A stretch of 64,000 nucleotides of DNA, from contig CAVUAU010000018.1 of the NCBI GenBank assembly GCA_963739625.1, positions 62,001-126,000 of the forward strand, given 5' to 3'. Below, in pieces: positions 1 to 9,105 of the stretch (positions within the stretch are counted from its first letter, which is position 1; every line of letters starts with the position of its first letter). The position numbers and the translations under genes were made by a program. The notes under the pieces are model-generated. The model had not been told where the DNA came from and made no database searches. It worked only from the letters and a program-made list of their open reading frames with translations. This stretch comes from Salinimicrobium sp963739625 (GTDB lineage Bacteria > Bacteroidota > Bacteroidia > Flavobacteriales > Flavobacteriaceae).

Positions 1-108
1 CGCGGAAGAGCTCCTCAACGTGCTGATATTTTCCAGCAGGATATGCAGGGAAAAACTATCAACATTGGATGTTGGATAGGAGAAAGCGTACGCGTACCTA
101 ACTTGTAA
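1..108 (+). CDS. C-terminal end of an unidentified protein (5' end outside window)
   Basis: Frame 1 is open from the first base to a TAA at 106-108, giving the last 35 residues of a protein that ends in GESVRVPNL. One base separates the stop from the lptC start, so it is very probably in the same operon. In related genomes the gene before lptC is often a TPR or outer-membrane protein, but this tail is too short for me to name, and I do not assign a function. Confidence 0.6.
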   Translation, partial: RGRAPQRADIFQQDMQGKTINIGCWIGESVRVPNL

Positions 109-109
109 T

Positions 110-673
110 ATGAAATTTACATACCGGAATATTTATCTAAGCATTGTCACAATACTTTTTGTGACAATGCTTTTTTCTTGTGAAGGCAACCTGAAGGATG
201 TGCAGGCAATGGAGATGCCCGAAGATGCACCACAGGCTATAGGCACGGGAATTAACCTGAAGTATACAGATTCCGGGGAAGTTGTCGCTACTCTAAAAAG
301 CGAAAAAATGAGGGACTTCTCCAACAAGGAATTTCCCTATCGCGAGTTTCCTGAAGGCCTGGAAGTTCAATTTTTTGATAAGGACAAAAAGAACACAGTC
401 ACTGCCGATTATGGCGTGATCTATGGGGAAACCGGTCTTATTGACCTGCAAGGAAATGTGGTGGTCGTGACCAGCGACAGTACCATCCTCAATGCAACTC
501 AGCTGTACTGGGACCAGGGCAATAACTGGGTGTTTACAGACAAGCCTAACACTATCAAGTTCAAGAATGGAGCCCTCAACGAAGGCCAGGGCTTTGATAG
601 TAATCAGGAATTCAGTAATTTCCGATCTCGCTCAAATATTGGGGTGCAGATCATTGATGAAGAAAAGAAATGA
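110..673 (+). CDS. lptC: LptC-like LPS export periplasmic protein (lipoprotein)
   Basis: A 187-residue protein with a lipoprotein signal: a charged start, a hydrophobic stretch, and a lipobox ending LFSC at about residue 24. The remainder has the pattern of LptC/OstA-like beta-jellyroll proteins (MRDFSNKEFPYREFPEGLEV, then VIYGETGLIDLQGNVVV). LptC links the inner-membrane LptBFG transporter to LptA when lipopolysaccharide is moved outward; in Bacteroidota it is commonly a lipoprotein instead of a bitopic protein. It starts one base after the upstream stop, and its stop overlaps the next gene (ATGA at 670-673), so it is translated as part of an operon. The family call rests on remembered sequence pattern and context. 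Confidence 0.85.
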   Translation: MKFTYRNIYLSIVTILFVTMLFSCEGNLKDVQAMEMPEDAPQAIGTGINLKYTDSGEVVATLKSEKMRDFSNKEFPYREFPEGLEVQFFDKDKKNTVTADYGVIYGETGLIDLQGNVVVVTSDSTILNATQLYWDQGNNWVFTDKPNTIKFKNGALNEGQGFDSNQEFSNFRSRSNIGVQIIDEEKK

Positions 674-861
674 TAAAATTTTCGAAGTTTTTTGAGATCG
701 CTTATTTAGCGGCGGCCGCCTTCTTCCTTTTTGAAGGCATAAGGATGTGGAATGTTGATCGTTCTCAATCCTACCTGTTTCTTTTCTTTACGGCTGTAGG
801 GATCTTCATGTTCTTCTTTAGAAGGCATTTTAGGCGCAAGTATCAAAACCGCGAGAAGTAA
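670..861 (+). CDS. small two-helix membrane protein, hypothetical
   Basis: A 63-residue protein overlapping the lptC stop by four bases. It has two hydrophobic segments (about residues 8-24 and 34-50) and a very basic tail (RRHFRRKYQNREK), which predicts a small inner-membrane hairpin with its C-terminus in the cytoplasm. It is followed after two bases by the CNNM gene. Small membrane genes at this position recur in Flavobacteriia, but I know no function for them. Its place between lptC and the CNNM protein suggests an envelope role, which is inference only. Confidence 0.75.
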   Translation: MIKFSKFFEIAYLAAAAFFLFEGIRMWNVDRSQSYLFLFFTAVGIFMFFFRRHFRRKYQNREK

Positions 862-863
862 GC

Positions 864-2150
864 ATGGCCTACGAACTCATAATCATTTTCTGTTGCCTGC
901 TGCTTTCGGCATTTTTTTCGGGAATGGAGATCGCTTATGTTTCGGCCAACAAGATCCATGTCGAGATCGAGAAAAAGCAGAACGATTTTCTCGCCAAGAT
1001 CCTCACCCGCTTAACCCGGAAACCCTCCAAATTCATTGCGACCATGCTCGTGGGCAACAATATAGCCCTGGTGGTCTATGGTTTTTTCATGGGAGATCTA
1101 CTGGTAGAATGGATCGCTTCAATGCAGCTCGAAAATCCCATTTTACAGTACCTATTCGTAGACCTTAGTCTGCTCACTCAAACCGTCATCTCCACGTTGA
1201 TCATTCTGGTTACTGCGGAATTTTTACCTAAAGTTTTCTTTCAGATCTACGCCAATACGCTGCTGAAGTTTTTTGCGCTGCCGGCTTATTTGTTCTATGT
1301 GTTGTTCAGTTTTATCTCTTCTTTTGTCATCTGGATCTCAGATTTTGTGCTGAAGCGTTTCTTTAAAACCGAAGGTGACGAGGTGCAGCTGGCCTTTACC
1401 AAGGTGGAACTGGGAAACTACATCAATGAGCAGATGGAGAAGGTGGAAGAAGATCAGGAAGTGGATACAGAGATTCAGATATTTCAAAATGCCCTTGAAT
1501 TTTCCGAAGTAAAATCCCGCGAGGTGATGATCCCGCGTACAGAGATTGTTGCGGTTGATCTTAATACAGATCCCCGGGAGCTGGTGCAGACCTTTACGGC
1601 AACCGGCCTTTCAAAAGTGCTGGTCTATAAAGAGAATATAGATGACATTATTGGATATATCCACTCTTTTGAATTGTTCAGGAAGCCCGCAAATCTTAAA
1701 TCAATACTGCTGCCGGTGGTTTTCGTACCTGAGACCATGCTGGTAAAGGATGTGCTCAACATTCTCATCAAAAAACGCAAAAGTATTGCCGTTGTCATTG
1801 ATGAATATGGCGGCACCAGCGGGATGATGACAGTCGAAGACATCGTGGAAGAGCTTTTTGGAGAGATAGAAGATGAACATGATCCTGTAGTGCTTATCGA
1901 GGAAAAACTGGATGACAACAGGTATCTTTTTTCGGCCAGGCTGGAGGTAGATTACATCAATGAGGCCTTCAAGCTCAATATTCCAATTGGGGAGAATTAC
2001 GAGACTCTTGGCGGCTATATTCTTGATCATACCGAGGAAATTCCGCCTAAAGACGGCATCGTTCAAATTGAAGACTTTTCATTCCACATCAAGGAAGTTT
2101 CAAATACCAAGATCGAACTGGTGGAACTACGAATAAAACCTCAGGAATAA
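864..2150 (+). CDS. CNNM/CorC family transporter-associated protein (hemolysin-like, DUF21-CBS-CorC)
   Basis: A 428-residue protein with three parts: an N-terminal DUF21/CNNM membrane domain (about 1-180, several hydrophobic helices, with the typical FSGMEIAYVSANK opening), a CBS pair (about 200-330, including the conserved MIPRTEI and DEYGGTSGMMTVEDIVEEL), and a CorC_HlyC domain (about 345-425). Members are linked to Mg2+/Co2+ efflux or to gliding (GldE). The name hemolysin is historical. It sits in the lptC operon, directly upstream of ppiD but separated from it by about 100 bp. Domain assignment is secure; the transported ion is not. Confidence 0.88.
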   Translation: MAYELIIIFCCLLLSAFFSGMEIAYVSANKIHVEIEKKQNDFLAKILTRLTRKPSKFIATMLVGNNIALVVYGFFMGDLLVEWIASMQLENPILQYLFVDLSLLTQTVISTLIILVTAEFLPKVFFQIYANTLLKFFALPAYLFYVLFSFISSFVIWISDFVLKRFFKTEGDEVQLAFTKVELGNYINEQMEKVEEDQEVDTEIQIFQNALEFSEVKSREVMIPRTEIVAVDLNTDPRELVQTFTATGLSKVLVYKENIDDIIGYIHSFELFRKPANLKSILLPVVFVPETMLVKDVLNILIKKRKSIAVVIDEYGGTSGMMTVEDIVEELFGEIEDEHDPVVLIEEKLDDNRYLFSARLEVDYINEAFKLNIPIGENYETLGGYILDHTEEIPPKDGIVQIEDFSFHIKEVSNTKIELVELRIKPQE

Positions 2151-2248
2151 TTTTAAGACTTTCCTCACATTTTGCGGATTTATAGTTTTTTAATATCTCC
2201 AAAAACGTTATTTTCGCCCCCTGTATTTTAGAATTAACAACATTAAAA

Positions 2249-4369
2249 ATGGCAGTATTAAATAAAATTAGGCAACGTTCAGTTTTCCTGATCGCAATTA
2301 TCGCCCTCGCGCTTTTCTCTTTTGTTTTGGCCGACGTGATAAGGAACAAAAGCAGGTTTTCAACAAAATCTGCAAACACCATAGCCACCATCAACGGCCA
2401 GGATATTGAGCGGGAAGATTTCGCGCGCCAGGTAGAGGCTTACCAGCAAAACATGGGGCCGAATGCATCATCAGGTCAGGCGATGAACATGGTTTGGAAC
2501 CTTAGGCTGCGTCAGGCGTTATTGGAGGAGCAGTTTGATGAACTGGGAATTCGCGTTGAAGAAGCCCAGGTGAAGAACATGGTTGCCCAACAAATGGCGA
2601 ACAACCCTAACTTCCTTAATGAAGCCGGGATGTTTGACGAGAACAAGCTTAAAGAATATGTTGCCACTATAAAAGCAACTTCACCGCAGGCTTACCAGCA
2701 GTGGTTGGATTTTGAGAACAATGTCGCAAAGTCTGCCAGGGAGCAGATCTATTTTAACCTTGTGAGAGCAGGGGTTACTGCTACTCTTCTTGAAGGAGAG
2801 CAGGTATATCGTTTTGCCAACGATAATGTTGATCTTGAATTTGTGAACGTTCCTTTTACTTCCATTCCCGATGCTGAAGTTGAAGTTTCAAAATCTGAAA
2901 TTAAAGATTATATCGATGAACATTCAGAGCAGTTTCAAACTGAAGCTACCCGTGACATTCAATATGTGAAGTACACCGAGTCTGCTTCTATCGAAGATGA
3001 GGCCGAAGTTAAAGCTGAAGTCAACGGTTTGCTTGAGAATAAGACCGAATACAACGCCGTGACTAAAGCTAATGATACTGTTGCCGGCTTCGGAAGCACT
3101 TCAGATTATGAGTCTTTCGTAAATGAAAATTCAGACGAAAAATATTCTGACAAATTCGTTTTCAAGAGCGACTTGCCAAAAGAACACGCCGATGCACTTT
3201 TCAACCTTTCCGAAGGAGAAACTTATGGTCCGTATAAAGACAACGGTTCTTACAAGATCTCAAGATTGGTAGCTACAAAGCAGATCCCAGATTCTTCTAA
3301 GGCTAGACATATTCTTATCGCATTCCAGGGTTCTCCAATTGGGCAGAACATCACCCGTTCAAAAGAAGAGGCTAAAGCACTTGCAGACAGTCTTGCTTCT
3401 GTAGTGAAAAGCAGTAAAGATAAATTCGCAAGCCTTGCTTCTGAATATTCTGCAGATACTTCCAACAAAGAAGAAGCAGGAGAGTTAGGATGGTTTACAC
3501 CAGGTATAATGGTACCGGCTTTCAACGACTTCGTTTTTCAGAACAATAAAGGTAGCATTGGAGTTGTGGAAACTCAGTTCGGTTACCACGTGATCGAGAT
3601 CGAGGACCAAACAGAGAAGCAAAAAGCTGTAAAATTTGCGACTGTTAGCCGTGAGATCCAGCCTTCAGAAAAGTCACTCAACGACCTTTTTGCCGATGTG
3701 ACGAAGTTTGAACTTGGAGCAAGAGAAAAGGACTTTACAGAGCTTGCCCAGGAAAATAATCTGGAGGTGCGTCCTGTAAAAGAGATAGGTGAGTTGGAGG
3801 AGAACATTCCCGGTGTTGGTGCTCAAAGAAGGATCGTTCAATGGGCTTTCAACGAGGATACCGAGAATGGAGACATTAAAAGATTTGACGTTTCTGATGG
3901 GTATATTGTTGCCCAGGTAACAGGAATTAACGAAAAAGGACTGAAATCTGTTGAGGCTGCATCTTCAACTGTGATCCCAATCCTTCAAAAAGAGAAAAAA
4001 GCCGAAATCATCAAAGAGAAGATCTCAGGAAGTTCTCTTGAAGAGATCGCTAAGAACAACAGCACGTCTGTAAACACTGCAAATGCGGTGAACAGAAACA
4101 GCCCAATTCTTCCGGGAGTTGGAAGTGAGCCGTTCGTGGTTGGGGCTGCCTTTGGTTTACCCGAAGGAAAAGTCAGCACGCCGCTTACCGGTCAAAAAGG
4201 TGTTTTTGTGATCAAAGTTCTTAAGAAGACTGAGGCGCCGGAGATGGAATCTTACCGTCCTTACGCCACCCGTGAGACTTCTGCAAGAAGAGCAACAGTG
4301 AACAACGAAGTATTTGAAGCTCTTAAAGAGTCAGCAGATATTGAAGATAACCGTGCCAGGTTCTACTAG
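2249..4369 (+). CDS. PpiD-like membrane-anchored peptidyl-prolyl isomerase
   Basis: A 706-residue protein with a single N-terminal transmembrane anchor (about 12-30), a SurA_N-like chaperone region with long helices, a parvulin PPIC domain (about 350-455, from ARHILIAF to GYHVIEIED), and a second, degenerate isomerase-like half. It should sit in the inner membrane and help fold outer-membrane proteins as they leave the translocon. Genes for PpiD commonly follow lptC/CNNM in this family of bacteria. A strong hairpin terminator lies 22 bases after the stop. The start ATG follows an A-rich AACATTAAAA, typical of flavobacterial initiation regions, with no Shine-Dalgarno. Confidence 0.88.
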   Translation: MAVLNKIRQRSVFLIAIIALALFSFVLADVIRNKSRFSTKSANTIATINGQDIEREDFARQVEAYQQNMGPNASSGQAMNMVWNLRLRQALLEEQFDELGIRVEEAQVKNMVAQQMANNPNFLNEAGMFDENKLKEYVATIKATSPQAYQQWLDFENNVAKSAREQIYFNLVRAGVTATLLEGEQVYRFANDNVDLEFVNVPFTSIPDAEVEVSKSEIKDYIDEHSEQFQTEATRDIQYVKYTESASIEDEAEVKAEVNGLLENKTEYNAVTKANDTVAGFGSTSDYESFVNENSDEKYSDKFVFKSDLPKEHADALFNLSEGETYGPYKDNGSYKISRLVATKQIPDSSKARHILIAFQGSPIGQNITRSKEEAKALADSLASVVKSSKDKFASLASEYSADTSNKEEAGELGWFTPGIMVPAFNDFVFQNNKGSIGVVETQFGYHVIEIEDQTEKQKAVKFATVSREIQPSEKSLNDLFADVTKFELGAREKDFTELAQENNLEVRPVKEIGELEENIPGVGAQRRIVQWAFNEDTENGDIKRFDVSDGYIVAQVTGINEKGLKSVEAASSTVIPILQKEKKAEIIKEKISGSSLEEIAKNNSTSVNTANAVNRNSPILPGVGSEPFVVGAAFGLPEGKVSTPLTGQKGVFVIKVLKKTEAPEMESYRPYATRETSARRATVNNEVFEALKESADIEDNRARFY

Positions 4370-4390
4370 TAGAATTTGCCGACAGGATAC

Positions 4391-4425
4391 AAAAAAGCCC
4401 TTCATTTGAAGGGCTTTCTTTTTTG
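4391..4425 (+). terminator. rho-independent terminator, usable from both sides
   Basis: A 10-bp perfect stem (AAAGCCCTTC / GAAGGGCTTT, 4394-4417) with a 4-base loop, preceded by A residues and followed by a T-rich run. It lies between the convergent ppiD and GHMP kinase genes and could serve both. Confidence 0.85.
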
Positions 4426-4439
4426 CCATTTTTGAGGCT

Positions 4440-5369
4440 TTATAAGATCATGTCTTTGTAGTCAATGATCGTACTATAGCCTTTCTTCCTAAAATACTGT
4501 TTTTGTTCTTCGTTCCCGGTGGCAAGTACAAAATCGCCGCCCCAGCCGCCAAGGCTTTTTACGGTGCCGTTGAAATTTGGGAAGAGTTCATTTTTCACCT
4601 TTTTGAGACCTGTGACCTGTGAGATCACGTTCTCGTGTATCTCCAGCAAAAGCTTGAATTCTGAAAACTCTGTGCAGGTGATGATCCTATGGGTGAGCGA
4701 GGAGATCTTCTCCACCTGAGTTTGCAGGTCTTCCTGATGCTTTTCCCTGTATTGTTTGATCGACTCGCGGCTATTCTGCTTTTGGTTGAGATGCACAAAG
4801 AACAGCTGGTCCTTAAATGGTGGGGCAAAAGAGGTGGAAAGGATGCTGCGGTTCTCCCCGTGTAGCTCATAGGTCACAGGATGGCCTTCCAGCGCGACTG
4901 CGACGTCATAACCGCTTCCGCCGAAGGTCTTGTTCAAGAGTTTAAAAGCATCGATCTTCAGCCATTTTGAGAGGTTCGCAACGAGGGTAGACGAAGTTCC
5001 GAGGCCCCAATCAAGTGGGAAGTCGGTTTTGGTGGTGATTCTGTATCCTTTTTCTTCGGAAAAAAGTCCCGGATGCATTCGTGCTGCGGAATGAAGTGCC
5101 AAAAACAGCATTTTTGACACTTTTTCTTTTTCGGGCTTTGGCTTAAAATCTTCAGGTTTGGTATTCAAAATATCTTTCAGCTGAAATTCCTCTTCATACC
5201 AAACCTTATCTTCGTGATCAAGACTCTTCCAATAGATCTTTCGCTCTTTAATTTCTTCCACTTCCAGGCTTTGCCCGAATTTGGTGGGCAGTGCAAGTGC
5301 TGTTGCGCCGTCAAGCACTATATATTCGCCGGTGATCAATAACTTTCCGTGGCTGTAGAACTTTTGCAT
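4440..5369 (-). CDS. GYDIA-family GHMP kinase (probable mevalonate-pathway kinase)
   Basis: A 309-residue GHMP-fold small-molecule kinase. It opens with the GHMP pattern SHGKLLITGEYIVLDGA, has the phosphate-binding glycine/serine loop (DWGLGTSSTLVANL), and carries the family signature GGSGYDVAVALEG; here the name motif reads GYDVA, not GYDIA. Its ATG overlaps the stop of the HMG-CoA reductase gene (TAATG), so the two are translationally coupled. HMG-CoA reductase makes mevalonate, which supports a role in phosphorylating mevalonate or phosphomevalonate. That substrate is inferred from the neighbour and not visible in the sequence. Confidence 0.82.
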   Translation of the reverse strand: MQKFYSHGKLLITGEYIVLDGATALALPTKFGQSLEVEEIKERKIYWKSLDHEDKVWYEEEFQLKDILNTKPEDFKPKPEKEKVSKMLFLALHSAARMHPGLFSEEKGYRITTKTDFPLDWGLGTSSTLVANLSKWLKIDAFKLLNKTFGGSGYDVAVALEGHPVTYELHGENRSILSTSFAPPFKDQLFFVHLNQKQNSRESIKQYREKHQEDLQTQVEKISSLTHRIITCTEFSEFKLLLEIHENVISQVTGLKKVKNELFPNFNGTVKSLGGWGGDFVLATGNEEQKQYFRKKGYSTIIDYKDMIL

Positions 5370-6692
5370 TAGCTTCTTATCAGGTTCAACTGTTCTTCGA
5401 CCGCGCTGTGGGAAACGTTGTGCTTTTTGAAATGATTCACCAAAACCTCTTTTTCGGCAGGTGTGGCCTTGAGTTGGTTAAGAATGTTCATCAAGTGCAT
5501 TTTCATGTGCCCCTGCTGAATTCCCGTCGTGATTAGCGATTTTACGGCTGCGAAATTCTGTGCGAGCCCGGCAACAGCAACGATCTTCATTAGCTCTTCG
5601 GCTGAAGGTTTTTGCAGGATCTCCAGCGCGATCTTCGATAATGGATGAAGTCCTGTCAGTCCGCCTACCGTTCCCAAAGCCAACGGGATCTCCATCCAAA
5701 ACCTGAATTCCCCGTCTCTCACATCGGCATGGGTAAGGCTGGTGTAGCTGCCGTCTTTGGAGGCGTAAGCATGAATACCTGCCTCGACCGCTCTAAAATC
5801 ATTTCCGGTGGCTAAAACAACGGCGTCAATCCCGTTCATGATGCCTTTGTTGTGAGTCACAGCCCTAAAAGGTTCGCCTTCGGCTATTTTTAGCGCCCTC
5901 ACGAATTTTCCGGCAAAGGCTTCGCCGCTCATTCCGTGATCTTCCAGTTCTTCAACAGGGCAGGAGACTTCGGCTCTTACGATGCAGTCGGGAACATAGT
6001 TCGATAGAATACTCATGACGATCTCGATCTCCTTTTCCGAAGTATCAAAAGCCTCATGCTTTTCGGCTGCGTCTTTAAAGGTTTCAGCAAAACGCTCCAG
6101 GCAGGAATTGATGAAGTTCGCGCCCATAGAGTCTTTGGTCTCAAAAGTGCAGTGCAGCTGGTAGTAATCGTTAAGAACATCGGTTTTGTCCCTGAGTTCA
6201 ATATTTTTGACTCCGCCGCCGCGCTTCTCCATGTTGTGGGTGAGCGGCGCCACGGCCTCAAGCAATTCGGGTTTTATCTTGCTGAAGAAATTGCTGAGTT
6301 TTTCTTTGCTTCCGGAGTATATAAAATGCACCTGACCTATTTTTTGAGTGCCTAACACTTCAGCCTTAAAACCGCCGCGCTTGCCCCAGAATTTAGCTGC
6401 CTTACTGGCTGCCGCGATCACAGAACTTTCTTCAATGGCCATGGGAATGGCATATCTAAAGCCGTTAATAAGGAAGTTTGGCGCCAGGCCAAACGGCAAA
6501 TAGTAGTTGGAAAGCGTATTTTCGGTAAACTCTTCGTGCAGCTGCTGCAAGTTGGCATCGGCATTCCAGTACTGCCTGAGTACGCCTGGCCGCATCTTTA
6601 GAATCTTTGAGGTAAGTGGAGCTAAGCCACTCGATCTTTTCTTCTTTTTTGAGTTTTGAAAAGCCTGAAACAGGTTCGATCATCATTAGCAT
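5369..6692 (-). pseudogene. class II hydroxymethylglutaryl-CoA reductase, split by a 1-bp frameshift
   Basis: Two overlapping frames form one protein. Frame one starts at 6692 (alternatives 6686 and 6683) with the expected opening IEPVSGFSKLKKEEKIEWLSS. Frame two carries VLRQYWNADANLQQLHEE to the end at 5369. The switch is at about 6584, where one extra base in AGGCG breaks the reading; without it the protein is 440 residues, normal for bacterial class II enzymes. Motifs include IPMAIEESSVIAAASKAAKFW, and NKGIMNGIDAVVLATGNDFRAVE with its catalytic Lys. The enzyme interconverts HMG-CoA and mevalonate with NAD(P)H. Flavobacteriia that make isoprenoids by the mevalonate route need it, so a real knock-out would be surprising; a sequencing error is more likely. 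Confidence 0.9.
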
Positions 6693-6702
6693 TTTGGACT
6701 GT

Positions 6703-6710
6703 CAAAGATA
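6703..6710 (-). promoter_or_regulatory. candidate -7 promoter box for the HMG-CoA reductase operon
   Basis: The minus strand reads TATCTTTG, a perfect match to the Bacteroidota -7 consensus TAnnTTTG, 10 bases before the first possible ATG (6692). I see no TTG at the usual -33 spacing. The short leader would favour ATG 6686 or 6683 as the true start. Confidence 0.4.
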
Positions 6711-6903
6711 CAACTGTTCACAATTCTGGCACAGGAATGGCCGTTTTCTATGCTACTGGTTTTCAAGCAGCTAAATTTTTGTCATTTTTGAAGCCTTGAT
6801 TGGAGTCTTTTCATTTTAACATCTTCTTAGTATTTAACAGGCAAAAACCTGTTTTTTAGCCGAATTTTTATTAAACTTGGCAATCACTTTTTAAGCACAA
6901 AGA

Positions 6904-9105
6904 ATGAAATTACCCTATAGGCTTCTTGCCTTCTTTTTGACGGCAAGTACGTTACTCTCTGCGCAACAAAAAGAAATCACACTCGAAAAAATCTGGAATG
7001 GAACTTTCCGTCAGGAGTATATGCAGTCGCTGCAGTCGCTCAACAACGGAAAAGAGTATGTGGTTCTTAACTTTGACCGCGACAGCAAAACTTCAAGTAT
7101 AGACGTTTATTCCTATGAGACCGGCGAGAAAAGCCGAACCATGTTGAGCAGCAATGAGCTTGACGGGATCGACTACTTCGGCGACTTCGAGTTTAGCGAC
7201 AATGAAAGCAAGCTTATCCTGGGGACAGACATTGAGCCTATTTACAGGCATTCCACCCGTGGCATCTTCTACGTTTATGATCTTGGAAATAAAAAGCTTC
7301 AGAAGATCATCGATGAGCCCATTCAGGAGCCAACGCTTTCGCCAAATGGTGAAAAAGTGGCTTTTGTGAAGGATAATAACCTGTACGTGAAAGATCTTTC
7401 TTCCGAAGAGATCACGCAGATCACTACAGACGGGGAAAAGAACAAGATCATCAACGGGATCACAGATTGGGTCTACGAAGAGGAATTCTCATTTGTGCAG
7501 GCTTACGAGTGGAACAAAACAGGAGAAAAGATCGCATTTTTGAGGTTCGATGAATCTGAAGTGCCTGAATTTACAATGGATATCTTCGGAAAAGATCTTT
7601 ATCCCACCACTACAACGTTCAAGTACCCTAAGGCAGGTGAGAAAAATTCTAAAGTATCGCTGCACGTGTATGACCTCTCAAAAAAAGCAATTTCAGATGT
7701 TGATCTCGGAGACTATTCAGATTTCTACATTCCGCGGATAAAATGGACCAATGAGGCCGATGTGCTGAGTGCCCAGGTTTTGAACCGCCACCAGAACGCG
7801 CTTGACCTTATTTTTGTTAACACTAAAGATAATTCGGCTAAAGTGGTGCTCAACGAAACCGATGACGCCTATGTTGATGTGACCGATAATTTGACATTTT
7901 TGAAGGACAACTCCTTCATATGGACTAGTGAAAAGGATGGCTGGAACCATATTTACCACTACAGCAAAACCGGGAAACTGCTCAACCAGGTGACCGAAGG
8001 GCTGTGGGACGTGACCAGCTACTATGGTTTCGATCCCAAGACCGACAGGATCTTTTACCAAAGCACAGAGAATGGTAGCATCAACCGAGATGTGTATTCC
8101 ATTAAAGCCAACGGAAAAGGCAAGAAAAGACTTACTGAAAAAGTCGGTCAGAACAGCGCCGATTTTAGCGCAGATTACACCTATTTCATCAACAGCTTTA
8201 CAAGTGCAACCACACCTTACGAGTTCACTTTGCACCTGGCTAAAAATGGCAAGAAGGTCCGCGATATCAAGGATAACAAGAAACTGTTGGAGCAAATCGC
8301 TGAGTACAGTTTTTCACCAAAAGAATTTTCAACAATTCCGGTGAATGGGAACGATCTCAACATGTGGATGATCAAACCTCCAAAATTTGATCCTTCATTG
8401 GAGTATCCACTGTTCATTGTTCAATATTCAGGTCCGGGTTCACAAACTGTTTCTAACAGCTTTTACAGCAGCAACGACTACTGGTTCGAGATGTTAGCTA
8501 ATAAAGGCTATATCGTGGCTGCTATCGATCCAAGAGGAACAGGTTTCAAGGGCGCTGATTTTAAGAAAGTAACCCAGAACGAACTTGGAAAATATGAGGT
8601 GGAAGACCTAATCCAGGCTGCTAAACAGCTTGGGGAGCGCGATTACATTGACAGTGAAAACATCGGGATTTGGGGTTGGAGCTACGGCGGATTCATGGCT
8701 TCAAATGCCATTTTGAAAGGGAATGATGTTTTCTCTATGGCGATTGCCGTTGCGCCGGTGACCAGCTGGAGGTTTTATGATTCGGTATATACCGAGCGTT
8801 ACATGACCACTCCGCAGGAGAATCCTTCAGGATATGATGAGAATTCCCCGCTAAACCATGTTGAAAAATTAAAAGGAGATTTTCTTATTGTACATGGAAC
8901 GGGAGACGACAATGTGCATGTCCAAAATTCCATGAGAATGATAGAAGCATTGATCCAGGCCAACAAGCAGTTCGACTGGGCGATCTATCCTGACAGGAAT
9001 CATGGTATTTATGGTGGAAACACTCGTTTGCACCTGTTCACTCTCATGACAAACTTTATTGAAGATCATTTACAAGTTAAACCTAACACTAAATCATCCC
9101 TATAA
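6904..9105 (+). CDS. dipeptidyl peptidase IV family S9 serine peptidase
   Basis: A 733-residue secreted peptidase: a signal peptide (cleavage near LLSAQQ), a DPPIV_N beta-propeller (about 70-450), and an S9 alpha/beta-hydrolase domain (about 500-710). The catalytic triad is visible as Ser593 in GWSYGGF, Asp668 in HGTGDDNVH and His700 in DRNHGIYGG. The EE pair that anchors the substrate N-terminus is also present (YEEEFSF). It releases X-Pro or X-Ala dipeptides from oligopeptides. The stop overlaps the start of a POT transporter, so cleavage and uptake are encoded in one operon. The 211 bases upstream hold a small hairpin at 6836-6857 (AACAGG/CCTGTT plus T run) that might be a weak terminator or attenuator. 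Confidence 0.93.
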   Translation: MKLPYRLLAFFLTASTLLSAQQKEITLEKIWNGTFRQEYMQSLQSLNNGKEYVVLNFDRDSKTSSIDVYSYETGEKSRTMLSSNELDGIDYFGDFEFSDNESKLILGTDIEPIYRHSTRGIFYVYDLGNKKLQKIIDEPIQEPTLSPNGEKVAFVKDNNLYVKDLSSEEITQITTDGEKNKIINGITDWVYEEEFSFVQAYEWNKTGEKIAFLRFDESEVPEFTMDIFGKDLYPTTTTFKYPKAGEKNSKVSLHVYDLSKKAISDVDLGDYSDFYIPRIKWTNEADVLSAQVLNRHQNALDLIFVNTKDNSAKVVLNETDDAYVDVTDNLTFLKDNSFIWTSEKDGWNHIYHYSKTGKLLNQVTEGLWDVTSYYGFDPKTDRIFYQSTENGSINRDVYSIKANGKGKKRLTEKVGQNSADFSADYTYFINSFTSATTPYEFTLHLAKNGKKVRDIKDNKKLLEQIAEYSFSPKEFSTIPVNGNDLNMWMIKPPKFDPSLEYPLFIVQYSGPGSQTVSNSFYSSNDYWFEMLANKGYIVAAIDPRGTGFKGADFKKVTQNELGKYEVEDLIQAAKQLGERDYIDSENIGIWGWSYGGFMASNAILKGNDVFSMAIAVAPVTSWRFYDSVYTERYMTTPQENPSGYDENSPLNHVEKLKGDFLIVHGTGDDNVHVQNSMRMIEALIQANKQFDWAIYPDRNHGIYGGNTRLHLFTLMTNFIEDHLQVKPNTKSSL

